DNA of 41,722 nt from Nitrosopumilaceae archaeon (GTDB taxonomy: Archaea; Thermoproteota; Nitrososphaeria; Nitrososphaerales; Nitrosopumilaceae): positions 1 through 41,722 of the forward strand of contig UYNY03000040.1 of the NCBI GenBank assembly GCA_900620265.3, read 5' to 3'. The first letter of the stretch is position 1; every line of letters starts with the position of its first letter. Below the pieces are notes generated by a model that made no database searches, was not told the origin of the DNA, and saw only the letters and a list, made by a program, of their open reading frames with translations. Below are positions 7,091-13,738 of the stretch, piece after piece. The position numbers were made by a program, and so were the translations under genes.

Positions 7091-7456
7091 ATGACTCTAC
7101 CAAAGGGGTTCGGTTCCGGCGGGGCTGGGGGATCATCCAGCGCCGACGTGGAGCGGATGATTGGTCGACGCGTTGAGAACATGACGGGCCTGATTACTGT
7201 CTCATTCTGGGCAGCCTGGCTCGCGACCTTTGGCGGCACTGCCGCGGGGTACTTTTACTACCCCTGGGCATACCCGACGCCTAGCGGTCACTATGCGTTC
7301 ATCGTGCTGACCATCATAGAGGCGATAGGGTACATCTTCTGTGTAAAGGTCATGGAAGAGGGCTCGAACAAGAACAGCAACGGGATCGTGGCAGGCAGCG
7401 TCGCAGGCGTGGCCGTGGGCACGATACTCATATCGCTCTTCGTAGGAAACAGCTAG
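7091..7456 (+). CDS. amoX: AmoX, small membrane subunit of archaeal AMO
   Basis: 121-residue membrane protein between amoC and amoA, the position of AmoX in Group I.1a archaea. A flexible Gly/Ser-rich N-terminus (FGSGGAGGSSSADVERM) precedes three predicted helices: about 32-56 (GLITVSFWAAWLATFGGTAA), 67-86 (HYAFIVLTIIEAIGYIFCV) and 98-118 (GIVAGSVAGVAVGTILISLF). AmoX is known as an archaea-specific AMO subunit of unknown catalytic contribution. Own TATA box; TTATTTTT at 7479-7486 serves as a weak terminator. Confidence 0.9.
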   Translation: MTLPKGFGSGGAGGSSSADVERMIGRRVENMTGLITVSFWAAWLATFGGTAAGYFYYPWAYPTPSGHYAFIVLTIIEAIGYIFCVKVMEEGSNKNSNGIVAGSVAGVAVGTILISLFVGNS

Positions 7457-7518
7457 GGTCCGCCCATCTGGGCCTGTTATTTTTGCCGCCTTCAGGGGTG
7501 CCTGTACGGGCGGGGTCC

Positions 7519-7573
7519 GGGCACGGTGCAGGCACGATCCAGGCACGGCCTAGGCACGATCTAGGCACGATCT
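7519..7573 (+). repeat. Five tandem 11-bp units upstream of amoA
   Basis: Five head-to-tail units of the form RGGCACGRTCT (7519-7529, 7530-7540, 7541-7551, 7552-7562, 7563-7573; the last two identical). They stop 17 bases before the amoA TATA box. An 11-base period places the units on one face of the helix, which suits a regulator array, but a neutral minisatellite is possible. Confidence 0.8.
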
Positions 7574-7590
7574 CCGGCGCCCCCTAAAAT

Positions 7591-7598
7591 CTTATATA
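7591..7598 (+). promoter_or_regulatory. amoA TATA box
   Basis: CTTATATA begins 30 bases before the amoA ATG, giving a leaderless or nearly leaderless message. Confidence 0.75.
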
Positions 7599-7620
7599 CC
7601 GACCCTCCCGCCCCCCGCCC

Positions 7621-8271
7621 ATGGTCTGGTTGAGGCGATGTACCCACTACCTCTTCATCGTAGTGGTAGCAGTGAATTCCACGCTGCTCACCATCAACGC
7701 AGGGGACTACATCTTCTATACCGACTGGGCCTGGACATCGTTTACGGTATTCTCAATATCGCAAACCTTGATGCTCGTCGTGGGTGCCACATACTATCTC
7801 ACGTTCACGGGCGTTCCAGGAACAGCTACGTACTATGCCCTGATCATGACGGTGTATACGTGGATAGCAAAGGGTGCTTGGTTTGCACTCGGCTACCCGT
7901 ATGACTTCATCGTGACCCCGGTTTGGCTCCCGTCAGCAATGCTGCTGGATCTGGTCTACTGGGCGACGAAGAAGAACAAGCACTCGTTGATCCTGTTCGG
8001 GGGTGTACTGGTAGGGATGTCACTGCCCTTGTTCAACATGGTGAACCTGATAACCGTAGCAGACCCGCTTGAAACGGCATTCAAGTACCCAAGGCCCACG
8101 CTGCCGCCATACATGACGCCAATCGAACCGCAAGTAGGCAAGTTCTACAATAGTCCGGTTGCGTTAGGCGCGGGGGCAGGCGCCGTCTTGTCTGTGACAA
8201 TGGCTGCGCTAGGCGTAAAGCTGAACACTTGGACGTACCGCTGGATGGCCGCATGGTCAAAGTGGGACTGA
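7621..8271 (+). CDS. amoA: Ammonia monooxygenase subunit A
   Basis: Membrane subunit of ammonia monooxygenase and the usual marker gene for ammonia-oxidising archaea. 216 residues, full archaeal length, starting MVWLRRCTHYLFIVVVAVNS and ending RWMAAWSKWD. Six membrane helices are apparent. Conserved segments include DYIFYTDWAWTSF, TYYLTFTGVPGTATYY, KGAWFALGYPYDF and PLFNMVNLITVADP. Codon choice is a little less GC-biased than in neighbouring genes. Lies after amoX with its own TATA box, a repeat array in front and a strong T-run behind. Arrangement amoB(-), amoC, amoX, amoA(+). Confidence 0.98.
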   Translation: MVWLRRCTHYLFIVVVAVNSTLLTINAGDYIFYTDWAWTSFTVFSISQTLMLVVGATYYLTFTGVPGTATYYALIMTVYTWIAKGAWFALGYPYDFIVTPVWLPSAMLLDLVYWATKKNKHSLILFGGVLVGMSLPLFNMVNLITVADPLETAFKYPRPTLPPYMTPIEPQVGKFYNSPVALGAGAGAVLSVTMAALGVKLNTWTYRWMAAWSKWD

Positions 8272-8278
8272 CAGGCTC

Positions 8279-8285
8279 TTTTTTT
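8279..8285 (+). terminator. Terminator after amoA
   Basis: T7 run (CTTTTTTTATTT context) eight bases past the amoA stop, followed by a GGGGACCCCTCCCC hairpin-like stretch. Confidence 0.65.
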
Positions 8286-8392
8286 ATTTAAAGGCCCCGG
8301 GGGGACCCCTCCCCCGGGGATTAAAAAATACTATACGTCTTGTGATCTTTTCTTGCCCTCCCTGACAATATGCCGGATCGTGAGGCCCCCCC

Positions 8393-9235
8393 ATGCAGTA
8401 CCAGGTGCTCGGGGCCCCGAGGCCGTTCGTAAAGTGGGCCGGCGGCAAGAGGCAGCTCCTCCCCGTCCTGCAGGAGTCCCTGCCGGGCTCCTTTGGGGCC
8501 TACCACGAGCCGTTCCTCGGGGGAGGGGCCCTCCTCTTCCAGATGGTCTCGGCCGGCCACCGGCGGAGGTTCCTGGCCTCCGACCTCAACCGGGATCTTG
8601 TGGACGCGTACGTGGCGATCCGGGACAGGATAGACGAGATGGTGCGGTCCCTCGAGGCGCACGACGGGGCGTACCGGGACGACCCGTGCGGCTATTACTA
8701 CCGGGTCCGGGACGCGAGCCCCCGGGGCGCCATAGCGAGGGCCTCGCGGCTCGTCTTTCTCAACAGGACCTGCTTTAACGGGCTGTACCGGGTCAACAGC
8801 AGGGGCAGGTTCAACGTGCCGCTCGGAAGGTACGCCAACCCCGCCATCGTCAACGAGGGGAACCTGCGGGCCGTCAGCGCCGCGCTCCGGGCCGGCCAGG
8901 TGGACATCAGGTGCCGCGACTTTGGGGCGGCCATCAAGGACGCCCGTCCGGGCGACCTCGTGTACCTTGACCCGCCGTACCAGCCGGTGGACGGGACCGG
9001 GTTCACCAGCTATACGAGCCGCGACTTTGGGATGGATGACCTCGGGCGGCTAGCAGAGGCGTGCCGCGAGCTTGACGGGCGGGGCTGCCTCGTGATGCTC
9101 TCAAACTCGGACTCGAGGGAGGTCTCGAGGCTCTTTCCGGGCTGGAGGATCCGGCGCGTCCGGGCCCGGCGGGCCATCAACTCGGACTCTGGGGGCAGGT
9201 CCGGCCACCGCGAGCTGCTCATCAGGAACTACTAG
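8393..9235 (+). CDS. Dam-type DNA adenine N6-methyltransferase
   Basis: 280-residue class D12 adenine methyltransferase. Motif X and I: PFVKWAGGKRQLLPVL (about 10-25) and EPFLGGGALLF (about 41-51). Motif IV is DPPYQPVDG (about 192). LVFLNRTCFNGLYRVN and SNSDSREV are further D12 marks. The family includes Dam (GATC) and type II modification enzymes such as DpnM. No restriction endonuclease gene is visible beside it, so it looks like an orphan methylase; the target cannot be read from the sequence. It ends one base before the 3' end of tRNA-Ala, a common landing site for acquired DNA. No TATA box sits at the usual leaderless distance; ATTAAAAAATACTATA at 8320-8335 is the nearest candidate. Confidence 0.92.
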   Translation: MQYQVLGAPRPFVKWAGGKRQLLPVLQESLPGSFGAYHEPFLGGGALLFQMVSAGHRRRFLASDLNRDLVDAYVAIRDRIDEMVRSLEAHDGAYRDDPCGYYYRVRDASPRGAIARASRLVFLNRTCFNGLYRVNSRGRFNVPLGRYANPAIVNEGNLRAVSAALRAGQVDIRCRDFGAAIKDARPGDLVYLDPPYQPVDGTGFTSYTSRDFGMDDLGRLAEACRELDGRGCLVMLSNSDSREVSRLFPGWRIRRVRARRAINSDSGGRSGHRELLIRNY

Positions 9236-9236
9236 G

Positions 9237-9310
9237 TGGACCGGACGGAATTTGAATCCGCGACCCCCCGCGTGCAAGGCGGGTATACTACCAGGCTATA
9301 CTACCGGCCC
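9237..9310 (-). tRNA. tRNA-Ala (UGC)
   Basis: 74 bases with a full cloverleaf. Acceptor GGGCCGG/CCGGTCC plus A, D stem GTAT/GTAT with two wobble pairs, anticodon stem CCCGC/GCGGG around loop CTTGCAC (anticodon TGC), variable AGGTC-type five bases, T stem GCGGA/TCCGT with loop TTCAAAT. No intron and no encoded CCA. Confidence 0.95.
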
Positions 9311-9380
9311 ACGGGGCGCGGCGCCCCCGCCGATGATTTTAAGCTAAGGGTTTTATTGCCGGCGGCGGGGCACGGGGTCC

Positions 9381-9929
9381 ATGGCACTGATGGAGTCGCA
9401 GGCGGCGCTCGGCAAGGGGGATGTTGCCCCCGACTTTGACCTGCCGGGCATCGACGGGGAGAGGCACCGGCTCTCCGAGTACTCTGCCCGCGGGTACCTT
9501 GTGATATTCATGTGCAACCACTGCCCCTACGTAAAGGCAAAGTCGGACGTCCTCAACGGGCTCCACTCGAGGTTCGGCGGCCAGATCGCCATGATCGGCA
9601 TCAACAGCAACGACGCCGTAAAGTATCCGGACGACAGCTATGAGGCCATGAAGGCGACGGCGGCCGAAAAGGGCTTCAAGTTCGACTATCTGGTGGACGA
9701 GACCCAGGAGGTTGCCAGGGCGTACGGGGCCACGTGCACCCCGGACCCGTTCCTCTTTGACTCTGAGAGGCGGCTCGTCTTCCACGGCAGGCTTGATGAT
9801 GCCATGAAGCCGGGGGACGCGGCGACGGAGGAGACGATGGCCGGGAACATACAGAGGCTGCTTGACGGCCGGCCGATCGAGAAGGACTTTGACCCGTCGA
9901 TAGGCTGCTCGATAAAATGGAAGGCTTAA
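9381..9929 (+). CDS. Thioredoxin-fold (AhpC/TSA-like) protein
   Basis: 182 residues of the thioredoxin-like/peroxiredoxin-related group. VAPDFDLPGIDGERHRLSEY is the usual N-terminal strand and loop. The active site is FMCNHCPYVKA with Cys45 and Cys48. The cis-proline region is YGATCTPDPFLFD, with a further Cys, then RLVFHGRLDD. This MCNHCPYV type occurs widely in bacteria and archaea and is annotated as thioredoxin family or redoxin; a thiol-disulfide or peroxide-detoxifying role is likely, substrate unknown. GGTTTTATT about 30 bases before the ATG is the probable promoter element. Confidence 0.85.
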   Translation: MALMESQAALGKGDVAPDFDLPGIDGERHRLSEYSARGYLVIFMCNHCPYVKAKSDVLNGLHSRFGGQIAMIGINSNDAVKYPDDSYEAMKATAAEKGFKFDYLVDETQEVARAYGATCTPDPFLFDSERRLVFHGRLDDAMKPGDAATEETMAGNIQRLLDGRPIEKDFDPSIGCSIKWKA

Positions 9930-9956
9930 AAGGCTCGCGGGGGAAGGATCCCCCAT

Positions 9957-10031
9957 GGGCTCGTAGCTCAGCTTGGCTGGAGCGTTCGACTGATAATCGA
10001 AAGGTCATGAGTTCGAATCTCATCGGGCCCA
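9957..10031 (+). tRNA. tRNA-Ile (GAU)
   Basis: 75 bases. Acceptor GGGCTCG/CGGGCCC with discriminator A, D stem GCTC/GAGC, anticodon stem TTCGA/TCGAA around CTGATAA (anticodon GAT), T stem ATGAG/CTCAT with loop TTCGAAT. CCA follows in the DNA (10032-10034). A GCTTAAAAG box at 9923-9931, overlapping the end of the preceding gene, is a likely promoter. Confidence 0.96.
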
Positions 10032-10086
10032 CCACGGATACACGGGGGGACCCCCCCTGACGTTCACGCATGTCGGGCGCCCCGAG

Positions 10087-10764
10087 ATGGCCGTCCCAAG
10101 GTTGTCCTACAGGAACGGGAGGCACTACGAGCATGACGGGCAGCGGTACAGCAGCGTCACCGAGGTGCTCGGGATATTGTCCCGGGAGGGGCTGGCCGCG
10201 TGGAGGGAGGGGCTCTGCGCCAGGCTGGGGAGGGAGGCCGGGATGGCCGAGGCAAGGAGGATAAGCGCCGGCTCGTCGGCCGTCGGCAGGTCGCTGCACA
10301 AGATGATAGAAAAGTACGTGGGCAACGAGGACCCGGGGGATGACCCGGAGGGGCTCGAGGTCTCCGCAAGGTCGCTGCTCGGGGCGGCCATGCCGTACCT
10401 GTCCAGGATTGACAACGTGGCGGCCCAGGAGCTCCCCATGCTGAGCCGGAGGTGGAGGGTGGCCGGGACCGTCGACTGCGTCGCCGAGTACCTCGGGAGG
10501 CCGGCCATAATCGACTTTAAGAACTCGCGCCGCCCAAAGCGCCGCGAGTACCTCGAGGGCTATATGCTGCAGACGGCCTGGTACTCGATGATATGGGAGG
10601 AGAACACCGGGCAGCGGATAGACGACCTGGTGGTGGTCGTCTGCAACTGGGACATGACGGTCGACGTCGCGTGCGGCAGGAGGGCCGCCTACGAGGCGGG
10701 GGTCGAGGACGTGGTGGAGAGGTGGAGGGCCGAGCGGGCCGGTTCCGGCGGCGAGTCAGGTTAA
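10087..10764 (+). CDS. PD-(D/E)XK superfamily nuclease
   Basis: 225 residues resembling the RecB/Cas4-like and MGME1-like branch of the PD-(D/E)XK nucleases. GRSLHKMIEKY (about 75-85) gives the early helix with His. AGTVDCVAEYLGRPAIIDFKNS (about 122-143) gives the metal-binding Asp and the D-F-K signature (motif D...DXK). GYMLQTAWYSMIWEENTG supplies the following Gln/Tyr helix. The N-terminus YRNGRHYEHDGQRYSSVTEVL is typical of this exonuclease group (SVTxxL). Likely role is processing of DNA ends in repair or replication. It stands alone between tRNA-Ile and the TPR gene; no recombinase or helicase partner is adjacent. Confidence 0.8.
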   Translation: MAVPRLSYRNGRHYEHDGQRYSSVTEVLGILSREGLAAWREGLCARLGREAGMAEARRISAGSSAVGRSLHKMIEKYVGNEDPGDDPEGLEVSARSLLGAAMPYLSRIDNVAAQELPMLSRRWRVAGTVDCVAEYLGRPAIIDFKNSRRPKRREYLEGYMLQTAWYSMIWEENTGQRIDDLVVVVCNWDMTVDVACGRRAAYEAGVEDVVERWRAERAGSGGESG

Positions 10765-10771
10765 TAGTCGG

Positions 10772-11728
10772 GTGCGCCATATGCGCCACCGGATGGGGAT
10801 ACGGCGCACGAGGCGGGGCAGGTCCGGGAGGGACGATCCGCGGGACGATCCGCGGGACGATCCGCGGGACGATCCGCGGGACGATCCGCGGGACGGGGCC
10901 GCCAGAAAGGCCGAGCGCCTCTGCGAGACGGGCCGGTTCGAGAGTGCCCTTGAGATCTGTGAAAGGGAGCTCAAGTCCGGGGTGCGGCTGCCATGGGTCT
11001 TTACGGTAAAGGGGCGCTCGCTGGTGGGCCTCGGGAGGGCCAAGGACGCGCTGCGCGCGGCCGACCTCGGGCTGGAGGAGCACCCGGGCAACCCCGGGCT
11101 GCAGGAGGTCAGGGCCGCCTCGCTCCTCTCCATGGGAAAGAACAAGCAGGCTGCCAGCTCCATCAACGAGTCGATCACGTCGGAGCAGGCGGGCCCGGGA
11201 TCGCTGAACACAAAGGCCGGCGCCCTGCTTGGGCTCAAAAAGTACAGGGAGGCAGTCGAGTGCGCCGAGGACGGCCTCCGGAGGGCCGCCTCCGGCGGGG
11301 GCTCGCGCGCGGCCGTCTCGGCCCTCCACAATACCAGGGCGATGGCGCTTGAGAGGATGGGGAGGCACGAGGAGGCGCTCCAGGGCTATGCGCAGTCCGC
11401 CGAGGCCGACCCCACGACGGCCGACCCCCTCATCAAGGCGTCCCGCCTGGCAGGCAGCATCGGGATGCTCAGCGAGTCGTACGAGATCTGCAGGAAGGTA
11501 CTCCGGATAGCGCCGAGGGACCACGGGGCCCGGGTGATGATGGCGGCCCTGACGGCCCAGATGGGCGACCCAGAGGGGGCGATCCGGGCCTGCGAGTCCG
11601 TGCTGGCCGAGGATCCGGGCAACAGGAACGCGCGGGTCGCAAAGGCCAGGGTCGAAAAGCTGATGAGGAACCCGGGGTACCTGGCGGAGGTGGCCCGGAT
11701 AAAGAGGGAGGCGGCAGGCCTTGGGTGA
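10772..11728 (+). CDS. TPR-repeat protein with DDPR-repeat N-terminus
   Basis: 318 residues. The N-terminus is very basic (RHRMGIRRTRRGRSGR), followed by five DDPR/RDDP repeats coded by perfect 12-bp DNA repeats. From about residue 48 it is a helical tetratricopeptide array: units such as AERLCETGRFESALEICERE, LVGLGRAKDALRAADLGLEE, ALLGLKKYREAVECAEDGL, ALERMGRHEEALQGYAQSAE and RVMMAALTAQMGDPEGAIRA. TPR proteins are scaffolds for protein-protein contacts; no enzyme motif is present. The GTG at 10772 is used here; ATGs at 10781 and 10793 are also possible, and the TATA-like GTTAATAG at 10760 fits 10793 best. It begins eight bases after the nuclease stop. Confidence 0.82.
   Translation: MRHMRHRMGIRRTRRGRSGRDDPRDDPRDDPRDDPRDDPRDGAARKAERLCETGRFESALEICERELKSGVRLPWVFTVKGRSLVGLGRAKDALRAADLGLEEHPGNPGLQEVRAASLLSMGKNKQAASSINESITSEQAGPGSLNTKAGALLGLKKYREAVECAEDGLRRAASGGGSRAAVSALHNTRAMALERMGRHEEALQGYAQSAEADPTTADPLIKASRLAGSIGMLSESYEICRKVLRIAPRDHGARVMMAALTAQMGDPEGAIRACESVLAEDPGNRNARVAKARVEKLMRNPGYLAEVARIKREAAGLG
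10831..10890 (+). repeat. Five perfect 12-bp tandem repeats
   Basis: GGACGATCCGCG five times head to tail inside the TPR gene, coding (DDPR)n. The unit contains CGCGGGACG/GATC and could expand or contract by slippage in steps of four codons without breaking the frame. Confidence 0.95.
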
Positions 11729-11759
11729 GGCGGTCCGGGGACGGCGCGCGGCGGTCCGA

Positions 11760-11903
11760 GTGAAATGATTTCGGGATAGCACGTAGCGATCCGGCCCTGT
11801 GAAATGATTTCGGGATAGCACGTAGCGATCCGGCCCTGTGAAATGATTTCGGGATAGCACGTCGATCCGGCACTGTGAAATGATTTCGGTATAGCAGACC
11901 CGG
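11760..11903. repeat. 39-bp tandem repeat array with palindromic core
   Basis: Two identical 39-base units (11760-11798, 11799-11837), a third of 37 bases missing AG (11838-11874), and a diverged partial fourth (11875-11903). Each unit begins GTGAAATGATTTCGGGATAG and carries the perfect odd palindrome GAAAT-G-ATTTC. It fills most of the 244-base gap between the convergent TPR and regulator genes. The units are contiguous, with no spacers, so this is not a CRISPR. Candidate roles: binding-site array, bidirectional terminator or structured RNA, or passive minisatellite. Confidence 0.9.
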
Positions 11904-11972
11904 CAACCGGGAGCTTGAGGGGATGAGGTCGGATCTGATGGGCGCGTCCGCGGCGGCCTGACCTGCCGCGCC

Positions 11973-12851
11973 CTAGCCCGCCGCGCCCTGGCCCGCGGCC
12001 CGGGCCGTCCCGGACCACCTCACCAGCTCGCCAAGCGATGATGCCCCGAGATCGCACCCCGGGATGCCGCCCGTCCCCGGGCCGCAGAGCGCCAGCCTCA
12101 TGAACGGGGACCTCTTGCGCGCCGGACCCGCCGCGTCGGCAAAGAGCCTGGCGCCCTCTGTGGTCGACGAGAACGCGGCGACGAGCAGCAGCCCGCCCCT
12201 CCTCTTCCAGACGCGGCCTATTATCCTCCCAAGGTCGGTGTCAAGAAGCCCGTCGGCGGCGCCCGACAGGTCCCCGACGCACCACGTGCTCCAGCCGGAC
12301 GCGCGGTATGCCGCGGCGGCCGCCTCTGCATCAAGCGCCGCGTCGGGATCCGTCGCCGCCACGAGCGCCCCGAGGGACGGGTCCGGGGCGCCATCCACCA
12401 GGCGCAGCGATCCTGATATCGACTGGCGCATCAGCCCCCTCTCGGCAGATCCTATCTTGCCCTCCTCGTAGAGCTCCCCGACGCCGCGTATGGCAGGCTC
12501 CACCACCTCGAGGACCAGCCTTGCCGGGTCGGCGCCCGACTGGAGGCAGTCGCGGACAAGGGCGCCTGCATCACCCAGGTCCGAGACTAGGCGCATATAG
12601 TCGTCGGCGGCCCTGAAATAGTCGTCCGGGAACCCGTACGTCGAGCGGCCCGGGGCCAGGGTCCAGAGGATGGCCCCGCCGGCGCCCCTCCTCCTGAGGA
12701 ACCCCTCGGAGGCGAGCCTGTCAAGGTGCCTTGCCATGGTTATCCGGCTGACCCCGACCCGGCCCGCAAGCTCGGTGCCGGGCATGCCGTCAGAGTCCCG
12801 GAGCGCCTCTGCCACCATGCCCCTTATCTGGCCCGCCGTGTACCTTGCCAA
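11973..12851 (-). CDS. Winged-helix regulator with degenerate B12-binding-like domain
   Basis: 292 residues. Residues 1-65 form a winged helix-turn-helix: GTELAGRVGVSRITMARHLDRLASEGFLRRRG. Residues about 75-165 resemble the four-helix cap of cobalamin-binding regulators and methionine synthase (VLEVVEPAIRGVGELYEEGKIGSAERGL). The following Rossmann-like part (GALVAATDPDAALDAEAAAA, SGWSTWCVGDLS) lacks the DxHxxG cobalamin-ligand motif. So it has the build of MerR/CarH-like B12-domain regulators but probably not His-on B12 binding; ligand unknown. TTG start supported by a TATA box (TTTATAC, minus strand, near 12880) and by an inverted repeat between box and start. Convergent with the TPR gene. 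Confidence 0.75.
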   Translation of the reverse strand: MARYTAGQIRGMVAEALRDSDGMPGTELAGRVGVSRITMARHLDRLASEGFLRRRGAGGAILWTLAPGRSTYGFPDDYFRAADDYMRLVSDLGDAGALVRDCLQSGADPARLVLEVVEPAIRGVGELYEEGKIGSAERGLMRQSISGSLRLVDGAPDPSLGALVAATDPDAALDAEAAAAAYRASGWSTWCVGDLSGAADGLLDTDLGRIIGRVWKRRGGLLLVAAFSSTTEGARLFADAAGPARKRSPFMRLALCGPGTGGIPGCDLGASSLGELVRWSGTARAAGQGAAG

Positions 12852-12873
12852 CGCCCGTGCGTGGGGACGGGCG
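12852..12873 (-). promoter_or_regulatory. Operator-like inverted repeat at the regulator's own start
   Basis: CGCCCGT at 12852-12858 and ACGGGCG at 12867-12873, a perfect 7-base inverted repeat with an 8-base spacer, lies between the TATA box (minus strand, 12877-12885) and the TTG start at 12851. A repressor bound here would block transcription, so autoregulation is plausible. Confidence 0.6.
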
Positions 12874-13013
12874 TGTATAAATCGGTATGAGTCCGGGACG
12901 CTGCCGGGCGGCCTGCAGGCGTGCCGGCCGCTCCCCGGCGCCCGGGCCCCGCCCCGTCAGGCATAAATCGCTTGCAAAGCGTTAAATAGTGGTACCCCGG
13001 CGTACCTTACCGT

Positions 13014-13400
13014 ATGCCCAAGGAAGGCTTCAAGTCGATAACGGTCTCGGAGAGCGTCTATGACCGGTTCTACGACACGTACGCAAAGAGCAAGAAGGCC
13101 CTCTCAAAGAAGGGGGTCAACAGCTTTGCCGGCTATGTGACCTACATGCTAGAGGACGCCATGGAAAAGGACCGCATCCTGGCCCGGCACGCCCCCCTGA
13201 TGGAGAGCATATCGGTGGACGGCGAGATGATAGTCATAAAGGACAACGGCAAGAAGAGGATCGCCGAGGTCACCGTCCGGAACGACAAGCTCTACTGCCA
13301 GCTCTGCGAAAAGGGCGACTGCGTCCACATCGGGTTCGCGTTCTCGCTGCCCGAGGTCCACGAGGCAATGTCCTCGCGGGGCGTCAGGAACCCCCGCTGA
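13014..13400 (+). CDS. Conserved-looking small protein with Cys/His cluster
   Basis: 128 residues, family not recognised. The N-terminus GFKSITVSESVYDRFYDTYAKS has the strand-helix look of ribbon-helix-helix or antitoxin-like DNA-binding proteins (SITVSESVYDRF). The C-terminal part has CQLCEKGDCVHIGFAFS: three Cys and one His closely spaced, a possible zinc site. A helix with DAMEKDRILARH joins the two. TATA-like GTTAAATAG at 12978-12986 lies about 30 bases before the ATG. It ends directly at the 3' end of the convergent tRNA-Leu. A DNA- or RNA-binding regulator is a reasonable guess, not more. Confidence 0.78.
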   Translation: MPKEGFKSITVSESVYDRFYDTYAKSKKALSKKGVNSFAGYVTYMLEDAMEKDRILARHAPLMESISVDGEMIVIKDNGKKRIAEVTVRNDKLYCQLCEKGDCVHIGFAFSLPEVHEAMSSRGVRNPR

Positions 13401-13506
13401 TGGAGGGGGCGGGATTCGAACCCGCGAACCCCTAAGGGACCGGATCTTAAGTCCAGCGTCTCCACGGGCCTGGCGGCCCACTTTGGCCGGGCTAGACTAC
13501 CCCTCC
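13401..13506 (-). tRNA. tRNA-Leu (UAA) with D-arm intron
   Basis: 106 bases unspliced, 85 mature. Acceptor GGAGGGG/CCCCTCC plus A; anticodon stem CTGGA/TCCGG with loop CTTAAGA (anticodon TAA); class II variable arm with CCC-TTA-GGG; T arm GCGGG/CCCGC with TTCGAAT. A normal D arm (GTCT, AGCCCGGCCAA, AGAC) appears only if 21 bases (13460-13480) are removed, so an intron there is inferred. Confidence 0.92.
13460..13480 (-). other. Inferred noncanonical tRNA-Leu intron (21 nt)
   Basis: Removing it restores the D stem GTCT/AGAC and an 85-base tRNA. It contains the hairpin GGGCC-GCCA-GGCCC, expected for a bulge-helix-bulge substrate. The exact cut can shift by two or three bases because AG flanks both ends. 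Confidence 0.8.
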
Positions 13507-13581
13507 GGGGGGGCCGCCCCGGGCGCGCCGATTTAACTCTAAGGAATGAGTTATAAGCAAACGGGGGGCCCGCCATGTCGT

Positions 13582-13655
13582 GCTTCGGTAGCTCAGCCTG
13601 GTAGAGCGTTACCTTGGTAAGGTAAAGGTCGCGGGTCCGGATCCCGTCCGAAGCT
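13582..13655 (+). tRNA. tRNA-Thr (GGU)
   Basis: 74 bases. Acceptor GCTTCGG/CCGAAGC with discriminator T, D stem GCTC/GAGC, anticodon stem TTACC/GGTAA around TTGGTAA (anticodon GGT), T stem GCGGG/CCCGT. The T loop is TCCGGAT rather than the usual TTCGAAT, a small oddity. No intron, no encoded CCA. Confidence 0.94.
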
Positions 13656-13738
13656 CTACACCCCTGGCGGGCGCGGCCCGTTCCCGTGCCTAGGGATGTG
13701 GGCGCAGGTTTATAATCGAATTTTGCCACCACCGGATC

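Noticed and set aside
10517-11860. Minus-strand frame through the TPR gene and the 39-bp repeats
   Set aside because: It translates the repeats as repeated LSRNHFTGPDRYV units, but it has no family motif and opposes a convincing TPR gene.
11760-11903. CRISPR array
   Set aside because: The units are contiguous with no unique spacers and no cas genes are present.
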